A stretch of DNA of 9,733 nt, taken from the NCBI GenBank assembly GCA_947458795.1, contig CANHCD010000058.1, forward strand, positions 1-9,733, given 5' to 3'. Shown piece after piece: positions 1-4,913 of the stretch. A program made the position numbers and the translations under genes. Source of the stretch: Cyclobacteriaceae bacterium. GTDB lineage: Bacteria > Bacteroidota > Bacteroidia > Cytophagales > Cyclobacteriaceae. The first letter of the stretch is position 1, and every line of letters starts with the position of its first letter. The notes under the pieces were generated by a model. The model was not told the origin of the DNA. It saw nothing but the letters and a program-made list of their open reading frames with translations, and searched no databases.

Positions 1-104
1 AGGGAGAGGTAGGTGAGCAGGCCACCATGTTTTTCCTAGATCCTTGTGGCAATGCCCTTGAGTTTAAATCCTTCCAAGATCCCTCCCAGATCTTTGCAAA
101 ATAA
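1..104 (+). CDS. VOC/glyoxalase-family protein, C-terminal fragment
   Basis: Only the last 33 codons are in the window; the frame is open from base 3 and stops with TAA at 102-104. The peptide includes GEQATMFFLDPCGNALEF, then a short tail ending in QIFAK. A 'GxxATMFFxDPxGNxLEF' ending is the usual last beta strand of glyoxalase/bleomycin-resistance/dioxygenase (VOC) proteins, and the Glu of 'LEF' is normally a metal ligand in that fold. The substrate cannot be told from the tail. The end overlaps the start region of the next gene by about 50 bp in another frame, which suggests translational coupling. Family assignment is fairly secure; the exact enzyme is not. Confidence 0.75.
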   Translation, partial: GEVGEQATMFFLDPCGNALEFKSFQDPSQIFAK

Positions 105-1176
105 CACCCACTTGAAGACTATTTCTCTGAATCAGTCCCTAGGCCCTGTAGTCCGTATTGGAAAAAAGGACTATCTTTTTTTTAGCGGGACTTCCTATTT
201 GGGGATGGAGGCGGATAGGCATTATGAAGCGGTGCTCCAGGATTGTATCCGGCAATATGGAACAAATCATGGTTTGAGCCGTGTCAACAATGTGCGACTG
301 AAAGTTTTCGAGGAGTTCGAGAAATTTTTCGCGAAAAATGCAAAGGCCGAAGCTGCTGCGGTGATGAGTTCTGGTTATCTGGCAGGGATTGCCGCTTCTC
401 AATGGCTTTTCCCGAAGGCTGATACCTGTTGGGCAGCGCCGGACACCCATCCGGCCATTCTTCCTTTAGGGCTACAAGTAGATACCCAGACGAATTTTGT
501 GACCTGGAAAAAAAAGTGTTTGGAACAATCAGAGGCACTTTCTCCCAGGAAAATTTTGATTTTGGGAAATTCGGTGGACCCACTTCGTGCAGCCATTCAC
601 GAGTACTCTTGGGTAAAGGAACTTGCAAAAAAGCATGAGGTGACCTTGCTTCTAGATGAGAGTCATGCCTTCGGGGTATTGGGAAGATCCCTATTTGGGA
701 CCTATGCGGACCAGCAATATCCTCAGGTAAATCTGGTGGTTTCCGGATCCTTGGGAAAAGGCTTGGCCATGCCGGCAGGGATTATTTTGGGAAAACGAGA
801 GGTGATCGAGGGGATAAAAAGTCAGCCCATTTTTACTGGAGCATCCCCAGGTTCCCCAGCCAATCTGCAGACTTTTTTGGAGACGCAGGATATTTATAGG
901 GCTCAAAGTCAAAAAATTCGAGACTTTTCGGGAATTTTCAGCCAAGAAACAAAGGACTTATCCACGCTGATAGGCTCCCCAAATTTTCCAGTGTTTATCC
1001 TCAAGAATCCAAGCTGGTCGAAAGATCTAGAGAAAATGGGATTCATCACTTCCTCTTTTTCCTATCTTACATCTGATAGCCCTGTCATCAGCCGAATCGT
1101 TCTCTCTGGATTTCATTCGCTCTGGGACCTGGTGGCGTTAAATGAAGCGTTGCACTATCTTTCTAGCAAACGATGA
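52..1176 (+). CDS. BioF-like PLP-dependent aminotransferase/acyltransferase (class I/II fold)
   Basis: About 374 residues, typical of the alpha-oxoamine synthase group (8-amino-7-oxononanoate synthase, KBL, serine palmitoyltransferase). Numbered from a GTG at 46, visible marks are SGTSYLGM (47-54), YGTNHGLSR (71-79), SSGYLAG (108-114), the probable cofactor-stacking His135 in DTHPAI, the PLP-pyridine Asp in DESHAFGVLG (204-213), and Lys238 in SGSLGKGLAMPAG as the Schiff-base lysine. The set of catalytic residues looks complete. It is not a confident BioF: the region around the active-site His and the 'GSLGKGLAMPAG' loop differ from the usual 'TLSKAFG..GG'. The start is uncertain: GTG46, ATG52 and TTG58 are all in frame, none with a clear ribosome site, and ATG52 is chosen for its codon. 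It overlaps the gene before it and shares ATGA with the gene after it, so the three are probably co-translated. No biotin genes are visible nearby. A role in amino-acid or cell-wall peptide metabolism is possible, suggested only by the neighbouring serine hydrolase. Confidence 0.8.
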   Translation: MPLSLNPSKIPPRSLQNNTHLKTISLNQSLGPVVRIGKKDYLFFSGTSYLGMEADRHYEAVLQDCIRQYGTNHGLSRVNNVRLKVFEEFEKFFAKNAKAEAAAVMSSGYLAGIAASQWLFPKADTCWAAPDTHPAILPLGLQVDTQTNFVTWKKKCLEQSEALSPRKILILGNSVDPLRAAIHEYSWVKELAKKHEVTLLLDESHAFGVLGRSLFGTYADQQYPQVNLVVSGSLGKGLAMPAGIILGKREVIEGIKSQPIFTGASPGSPANLQTFLETQDIYRAQSQKIRDFSGIFSQETKDLSTLIGSPNFPVFILKNPSWSKDLEKMGFITSSFSYLTSDSPVISRIVLSGFHSLWDLVALNEALHYLSSKR

Positions 1177-2405
1177 AACAACTTCTTGTCCTCCTTTCGG
1201 TATCTTTTTTGATCTTCTCCTGTCAACCTAAGAATCCGGTACCCTTTGTGGACGGGTTGGAAGCGTACCCAACCTTGCAAAAGGTGCTTGCCGATACTGC
1301 CAAGTACCAGGTTCAAATTCGCTACACGCAGATCGACCGCAACGAGCATGGTAATCCGCTATTTACTACGCATTCTTTCAATTTGGATGATTCTCGATAT
1401 TTCTATCCTGCCTCCACAGTAAAATTGCCGATTGCACTTCTGGCTTTGGAGTGGCTGGAGGAGCAGCAACTCGAAGGTTTGACTTTGGAGACCACTATGC
1501 TCACCGACTCGGTTCGTCCATCGCAGTTGCCTTCTTGGAAGGATTCGAGTGCTCAAAATGGCCTGCCAAGTATCGGGCACTACATCAAAAAAATCCTACT
1601 TGTCTCAGATAACGATGCCTCCAACCGATTGTATGAATTGTTGGGGATGGATTACATCAATACGAAGTTGAAGGAAAAAGGGCTAGCGAATACCGTGATT
1701 ACGCAGCGACTGAGCTTTCCCATTTCTGCCGAAGAAAACCGGCAGTTCAATCCTATCCGATTTGTGGATACCGCCGGGAAGATCCTTTTGGAAATCCCTG
1801 CTCGACAGGCGGACAGCGCCTACGTGGTGCCAGGCTATCCCAAGCTGGGCCAGGCTTACTACAAAAATGACAGTTTGATCCAGGGGGGAATGGACTTTTC
1901 CTACAAGAACAAGTTTTCCCTTTCGGACTTACATGGCGTGATGCAGCGGACCATTTTCCCGGAGGCCTTTGTTGGGATCGAACGGTTTAACCTCAATGAG
2001 GAGCATCGGAATTTTGTACTCAAGTACATGAGTATGCTGCCTAGAGAAAGTAGGTTTCCTACCTATGACACCACTGAATTTTACGACAGCTTCTCCAAGT
2101 TTTTCAAGTTTGGGACTGACAAAGCGCCGATTCCAACCCGCTTCCGGGTGTTCAACAAGACTGGCTGGTCCTATGGACACCTGATTGATGGAGGGTATTT
2201 TGTTGATTTTGAGACTGGGGTGGAGTTTTTTGTTTCCGCTATCGTCTATGTCAATGAAGACCAGATTCTCAACGACGACAAGTACGAAACAGATGAAATT
2301 GGATTGCCTTTCTTTGCAGAATTAGGGGAATACCTGTATCAACTGGAATTAAAAAGAAAGAAACAAATCTCACCAGATTTGAGCAAATTTAAGTTGAGCT
2401 ACTAA
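1173..2405 (+). CDS. Lipoprotein serine hydrolase, class A beta-lactamase/PBP-like fold
   Basis: A 410-residue protein with a lipoprotein signal peptide: MKQLLVLLSVSFLIFSC, with the lipidated Cys at 17. It therefore probably sits in the periplasm, anchored to a membrane. The three signature motifs of penicillin-recognising serine enzymes are present in order: S81-T-V-K84 (nucleophile and general base), S145-D-N147 within SDNDASN, and K329-T-G331 within FNKTGWSYG. I cannot find a convincing omega-loop 'ExxLN' Glu166 equivalent, and the stretch between SDN and KTG (about 180 residues) is much longer than in a true class A beta-lactamase. A D,D-peptidase, esterase or other cell-wall hydrolase is therefore as likely as drug hydrolysis. 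The ATG overlaps the TGA of the upstream gene (ATGA), indicating coupling. The last 29 bp recur about 250 bp downstream. Confidence 0.85.
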   Translation: MKQLLVLLSVSFLIFSCQPKNPVPFVDGLEAYPTLQKVLADTAKYQVQIRYTQIDRNEHGNPLFTTHSFNLDDSRYFYPASTVKLPIALLALEWLEEQQLEGLTLETTMLTDSVRPSQLPSWKDSSAQNGLPSIGHYIKKILLVSDNDASNRLYELLGMDYINTKLKEKGLANTVITQRLSFPISAEENRQFNPIRFVDTAGKILLEIPARQADSAYVVPGYPKLGQAYYKNDSLIQGGMDFSYKNKFSLSDLHGVMQRTIFPEAFVGIERFNLNEEHRNFVLKYMSMLPRESRFPTYDTTEFYDSFSKFFKFGTDKAPIPTRFRVFNKTGWSYGHLIDGGYFVDFETGVEFFVSAIVYVNEDQILNDDKYETDEIGLPFFAELGEYLYQLELKRKKQISPDLSKFKLSY

Positions 2406-2406
2406 G

Positions 2407-2575
2407 AGCGCTATCGTTTTCCTGACGTCAGGAAAACGTTCAGAATGGACCCAGGGGCAGATAAAGAGATCTAAGCCATCCGACTCTCCCACTTTGTTAG
2501 TTGCTTGATTGCCAAAAAAAGAGAAGTCGAAAGGAGGAAATCGCTTTTAATCGGGATTACTTTTCTTTGAGTAGT
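2407..2575 (+). pseudogene. Decayed internal fragment of a dinD-like gene
   Basis: This stretch aligns with bases 2886-3045 inside the intact dinD downstream at an offset of 475-476 bp, about three quarters identical by eye with a 1-bp indel near 2512-2524. Read in the matching frame it gives FPDVRKT...GADKEI, then a stop (TAA at 2472-2474), then AIRLSHFVSCLIAKK, and then loses register. The equivalent stretch of the intact protein is GAEKEIEDILLTRYASYLIAQN. The remnant's 'IRLS' is closer to the 'DIRLSRYACYLI' I recall from E. coli DinD than the intact copy's 'ILLT' is, so it probably derives from a separate dinD allele. No 5' or 3' ends of that gene are recognisable. It is non-functional as a gene. 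Confidence 0.8.
2415..2438. repeat. 24-bp perfect palindrome in the dinD remnant
   Basis: The half-site is CGTTTTCCTGAC followed directly by its exact reverse complement, centred on GACGTC with no spacer. It starts ten bases after the hydrolase stop codon. The inner 20 bp recurs at 2892-2911 inside intact dinD, and a 22-base run there is identical between the two copies although flanking sequence has drifted. No T-run follows, and a zero-loop hairpin is poor for termination, so it is more likely a dimer-binding site or a coincidence of coding sequence. Confidence 0.8.
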
Positions 2576-2700
2576 TGTCCGACTAGTTGTACCATTTACA
2601 ACTGAAAATAATGAAATAATTATCGCTGAATTTGAGTAGATTTAAGTTGAGCTACTAACGTAGATTTTTTGAATATTTTTTAACCCTAATTTTTAGCATT

Positions 2701-3549
2701 ATGAAATCAGAAGAAATCAAGCAATTGTTTGCGCAGTTTGAAACTGCTGCTGTCGATTTGGAAGGGGTGGAATGTTGGAGCGCCCGAGAATTGCAGCTTT
2801 TGTTAGGTTACAACAAATGGGAAAATTTTGAGAAGGTAATCCAAAAAGCCAAGGAGGCTTGCCAACATGCGGGCGAGGAGGTTCTCTATCATTTTCCTGA
2901 CGTCAGGAAAACGATCCTAATGCCAAAAGGGGCAGAAAAAGAGATTGAAGACATCCTACTCACACGCTATGCAAGTTACCTGATTGCACAAAATGGGGAC
3001 AGTCGAAAAGAGGAAATTGCCTTTGCTCAAAATTACTTCGCTGTACAGACCCGGAGAGCGGAGTTGGTCGAACAAAGGCTGCTGGCAGACGAGCGAGTAA
3101 AAGCGAGAGAGAAACTAAGCCAAACGGAAAAACAGCTTTCTGGAATTCTCTACGAAAGAGGAGTGGACAACCAAGGCTTTGCGGTAATTCGGAGCAAAGG
3201 GGACCAGGCTCTTTTCCGATTATCCACCCATCAATTGAAAATAAAAATGGGAGCGCCCGAAGGACGGCCTGTTGCCGACTTTTTACCAACAATAAGCATC
3301 AAGGCAAAAGACCTAGCCACGGAGATGACGGGATTGAATGTGCAAATCAAAGACCTTAGCGGGCAGAACAAAATTGAAAAGGAGCATGTGGATAATAATT
3401 CGGCAGTTCGTGACATGCTTACTCACCGTGGAATTGTTCCTGAAAATCTCCCCGCTGCTGAAGATGTCAAAAAATTGAAACGAAAGTTGCAAGGTGATGA
3501 GAAAAATGTGCTGAAGGATTCCAAAAGAAGGAAGAATGATTCAGATTGA
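2701..3549 (+). CDS. dinD: DNA damage-inducible protein D (DinD) homologue
   Basis: A 282-residue protein, close to the roughly 274 residues of E. coli DinD. Matching segments in order are WSARELQLLLGYNKWENF (26-43), AKEACQHAG (50-58), the KEIEDILLTRYASYLIAQN region (80-98), YFAVQTRR (112-119), and a C-terminal NNSAVRDMLTHRGIVPENLP (232-251) before a Lys-rich tail. In E. coli the gene belongs to the SOS response and the purified protein acts on RecA filaments, blocking strand exchange. No LexA-type box is recognisable here, so SOS control is not shown. The ATG at 2701 follows a T-rich leader and begins the conserved reading frame. The gene looks intact, unlike its fragment upstream. In many genomes DinD-like proteins sit in variable islands, in keeping with the rearranged left flank. 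The 52-bp gap to the next gene would allow co-transcription with the cassette that follows. Confidence 0.85.
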   Translation: MKSEEIKQLFAQFETAAVDLEGVECWSARELQLLLGYNKWENFEKVIQKAKEACQHAGEEVLYHFPDVRKTILMPKGAEKEIEDILLTRYASYLIAQNGDSRKEEIAFAQNYFAVQTRRAELVEQRLLADERVKAREKLSQTEKQLSGILYERGVDNQGFAVIRSKGDQALFRLSTHQLKIKMGAPEGRPVADFLPTISIKAKDLATEMTGLNVQIKDLSGQNKIEKEHVDNNSAVRDMLTHRGIVPENLPAAEDVKKLKRKLQGDEKNVLKDSKRRKNDSD

Positions 3550-3550
3550 T

Positions 3551-3581
3551 TTTGTTTTGAATCCCATTAACATCTATTTTG
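3551..3581 (+). promoter_or_regulatory. Candidate Bacteroidota-type promoter for the repeat-protein cassette
   Basis: TTTG at 3551-3554 is followed 20 bp later by TATTTTG at 3575-3581. This resembles the Bacteroidota -33 TTTG / -7 TAnnTTTG pattern but is one T short at the -7 box. It would give a short leader before the ATG at 3602. Such matches are common in AT-rich DNA, so confidence is low. Confidence 0.3.
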
Positions 3582-3601
3582 TAGATTATAACTAATGATT
3601 A

Positions 3602-3940
3602 ATGGGAAAAATAATATTGGGGGATTCCAAATACGGAAAAGTAGTAGCAATTTATGATGGTGACAAGTTGATCCAAGGAGATTCCAGATATGGTAAAGTA
3701 ATCGCCAGAGTTGATGGGGACAAAATTATTCAAGGAGATTCCAAATATGGTAAAGTGGTTGCAAGAATCGATGGAGATAAAGTAATCCAAGGGGATTCAA
3801 AATATGGAAAAGTTGTTGCGAGAGTTGATGGTGATAAAATTATCCAGGGGGACTCGAAATATGGAAAAGTAGTTGGCAGGGTTGATGGCGGAGGATTAAT
3901 GTCCGCCTCTGTTGGCGCAGTATTTATTACTTTAATGTAA
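3602..3940 (+). CDS. Beta-flower-like repeat protein, five 19-residue repeats (cytoplasmic)
   Basis: A 112-residue protein built almost wholly of five tandem units starting at residues 7, 26, 45, 64 and 83, with consensus GDSKYGKVVARVDGDKIIQ. The first strand is supplied by the N-terminal MGKIIL. The alternating pattern with Gly-Asp turns predicts short beta hairpins. It matches what I recall of the '4-fold beta flower' family, a shallow symmetrical barrel noticed in predicted-structure surveys. After the array come GGG and a short hydrophobic tail, LMSASVGAVFITLM (99-112), which could fill the barrel or touch a membrane. There is no signal peptide. An in-frame TGA at 3596-3598 fixes the ATG at 3602 as the first usable ATG. 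The stop overlaps the next start by one base (TAATG), so the two genes are coupled. Function unknown; family call moderate, repeat structure certain. Confidence 0.85.
   Translation: MGKIILGDSKYGKVVAIYDGDKLIQGDSRYGKVIARVDGDKIIQGDSKYGKVVARIDGDKVIQGDSKYGKVVARVDGDKIIQGDSKYGKVVGRVDGGGLMSASVGAVFITLM
3620..3889 (+). repeat. Tandem 57-bp coding repeats (about 4.7 units)
   Basis: Units begin at 3620, 3677, 3734, 3791 and 3848; the last diverges after about 42 bp. Protein units are nearly identical while DNA units differ mainly at third positions, for example GGAGATTCC, GGGGATTCA and GGGGACTCG for Gly-Asp-Ser. This indicates old repeats kept alike by selection on the protein rather than recent slippage. 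There are no unique spacers, so this is not a CRISPR array. Confidence 0.9.
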
Positions 3941-4410
3941 TGATGAAGAATTTAATGATTGCCGTTAGGGCGCTCTACATGTTTGGCGGGCCTTTTGTTG
4001 CCATTTATCTTCAAAGGATAATTGGGAATAAAGTAAGTTTTATAATTTTAATCACTTTACTCTCCTTATTGATTGCAAACTCAATTTATCAAAGAGTCAA
4101 ATCCTCTAACTCAATTACTGTAAAAGCTTGGATTTATAGACTTTGCGTTTGGGTGATTGGAATTTTTTTAGCTCAGTTAATTCAAATTAGTTTTGGAGGC
4201 ATTCTAATTTATTTGCTTCTTTTCATCACATTCCTATTCACTTACATGGAAGACAGTGAAATCATATCCTTTGTAGAAGATTTTGTAAGTGACAAGAGAA
4301 TAAAAAACTTAATATTAGTGGCCTCAGCAATTTTTGTCCTAGTTGTTTTAGTTGCTCTAATTACTTTGGGATTCGAGGGGATGCTCAATGAACTCCAACA
4401 ATTGGTATAA
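3940..4410 (+). CDS. Small polytopic membrane protein of the repeat-protein cassette
   Basis: A 156-residue protein with four or five hydrophobic segments at about 5-25, 32-50, 64-84, 85-103 and 122-145. A charged acidic stretch (EDSEIISFVEDFVSDK, 104-119) lies between the last two, and the tail is short and polar. I do not recognise the family and see no catalytic motif. It starts at ATG 3940, overlapping the upstream stop by one base; a second ATG at 3943 is equally possible. Only three bases separate it from the next gene. Flanked by a cytoplasmic and an exported repeat protein, it is well placed to link the two across the inner membrane, but that is inference from gene order. Its DNA is markedly AT-rich: bases 4021-4080 hold 15 G or C in 60. 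Confidence 0.75.
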   Translation: MMKNLMIAVRALYMFGGPFVAIYLQRIIGNKVSFIILITLLSLLIANSIYQRVKSSNSITVKAWIYRLCVWVIGIFLAQLIQISFGGILIYLLLFITFLFTYMEDSEIISFVEDFVSDKRIKNLILVASAIFVLVVLVALITLGFEGMLNELQQLV

Positions 4411-4413
4411 ATC

Positions 4414-4776
4414 ATGAAGACATTTTTACTTCTTATCAGCATGACCTTAAGCGTCAATTTTGCACAAAGCCAATGTTATGTTTATAACTACAGCAATTAT
4501 AAAAGAGAGCTTAAAGTAGACGATGAGTATGCTGTTTCCTATTCCACTTACAAAAGACTCTATAAATTCGAAGGAGATTATCTTTTGGATTATTCCTCGT
4601 ACAAAAGACTTTTGAAATTTGAAAATCAATACGTGATTAGGTATTCAGACTACAAGCGTATTGCAAGAGTTGAAGGTTCCTATCTAGTAGACTACACTAC
4701 AAATAAAAGAATTGCGAAACTTGACTGCCCAAACAGGAGAAGCGCAATGGCTGCCGCAGCGTATTTTTTATATTAA
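4414..4776 (+). CDS. Secreted beta-flower-like repeat protein, five 17-residue repeats
   Basis: A 120-residue protein. Residues 1-19 form a signal peptide (MKTFLLLISMTLSVNFAQS), probably cut by signal peptidase I after AQS. It is not a lipoprotein, because Gln20 precedes Cys21. Five units follow, starting at residues 26, 43, 60, 77 and 94, of the type YSSYKRLLKFEGDYLLD. The pattern S-x-Y-[GK]-[KR]-x-x-...-[DE]-G-D-x-[IL] is shared with the cytoplasmic protein two genes upstream; each unit here lacks one residue before the turn and one in the loop. The only two cysteines, Cys21 and Cys105, bracket the array and could form a disulfide closing the ring after export. The C-terminus is again hydrophobic (SAMAAAAYFLY). 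The repeats are rich in Lys, Arg and Tyr, so the surface is probably basic. It is the last gene of the cassette. Export and repeats are well supported; function unknown. Confidence 0.8.
   Translation: MKTFLLLISMTLSVNFAQSQCYVYNYSNYKRELKVDDEYAVSYSTYKRLYKFEGDYLLDYSSYKRLLKFENQYVIRYSDYKRIARVEGSYLVDYTTNKRIAKLDCPNRRSAMAAAAYFLY
4491..4746 (+). repeat. Tandem 51-bp coding repeats (about 5 units)
   Basis: Units start at about 4489, 4540, 4591, 4642 and 4693, encoding Y-S-x-Y-K-R-x-x-K-x-E-x-x-Y-x-x-x. The DNA of neighbouring units is more diverged than in the 57-bp array upstream, so this array is older or less constrained. The last unit departs from the consensus after its first half. Confidence 0.8.
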
Positions 4777-4886
4777 AAAACTAGTATTTCTAGGGGGATA
4801 ATTTTTTGATGGACTCAAAAGCAATCTGAAGAAAAGACCTTCCACTTCTGAAACGGAACAATCCGATAGACCTGAAAAGAGAAAAT

Positions 4887-4913
4887 GGCAGCATGTACGT
4901 GCTGCCTTTTTTT
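4887..4913 (+). terminator. Intrinsic terminator between convergent genes
   Basis: GGCAGCA, a 6-base loop, TGCTGCC, then seven Ts (4907-4913) make a textbook rho-independent terminator for the plus-strand cassette, about 110 bp after its last stop. The T-run runs into the reverse-strand TAA of the cryptochrome gene (4912-4914). On the minus strand the same stem is followed by ATTTTCTCTTTTC, so it may work weakly in that direction too. Confidence 0.85.

Larger units (their letters stand above)
2377..2658 (+). repeat. 29-bp imperfect direct repeat (hydrolase 3' end) flanking a 253-bp period
   Basis: Copy 1 (2377-2405) is the end of the serine hydrolase gene including its TAA. Copy 2 (2630-2658) lies just before the dinD leader. 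They match at 27 of 29 positions. The two differences fall in adjacent codons: AGC to AGT (silent) and AAA to AGA (Lys to Arg). Copy 2 would still read ...LSRFKLSY followed by a stop. Such coding-like divergence suggests copy 2 came from an orthologous gene in another lineage rather than from a fresh local duplication. It marks a recombination junction. Confidence 0.85.
2406..2700. other. 295-bp intergenic recombination scar before dinD
   Basis: From left to right it contains the palindrome and dinD remnant, then about 50 bp of AT-rich sequence (2576-2629) with no recognisable content. Next comes the second copy of the hydrolase tail (2630-2658), then a 42-bp T-rich leader to the dinD start. 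No open frame of useful size is present. No clear TAnnTTTG promoter with a proper upstream TTTG could be assigned for dinD, though T-rich runs at 2664-2694 are the most likely place. Confidence 0.7.

Noticed and set aside
2415..2438. Palindrome as intrinsic terminator for the serine hydrolase gene
   Set aside because: It has no loop and no T-run after it, and the same sequence is found inside the coding region of dinD.
2406..2700. Insertion sequence between the hydrolase gene and dinD
   Set aside because: There are no terminal inverted repeats and no transposase; the direct repeat is a gene-end copy with codon-like changes, not a short target duplication.
3599..3790. 63-codon reverse-strand open frame across the repeat array
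   Set aside because: It is the antisense image of the repeats and simply inherits their period; the forward frame has the clear signature and operon context.
3620..3889. Regular 57-bp repeats resembling a CRISPR array
   Set aside because: No unique spacers exist; the repeats are contiguous, in frame and encode nearly identical peptides.
3602..4776. Toxin-antitoxin module
   Set aside because: The small coupled genes invited the idea, but none has a known toxin or DNA-binding antitoxin motif, and one is exported and one is polytopic.
4776..4798. CTAG-TATTT-CTAG hairpin after the last cassette gene
   Set aside because: A 4-bp AT-rich stem is too weak; the strong terminator is at 4887-4913.
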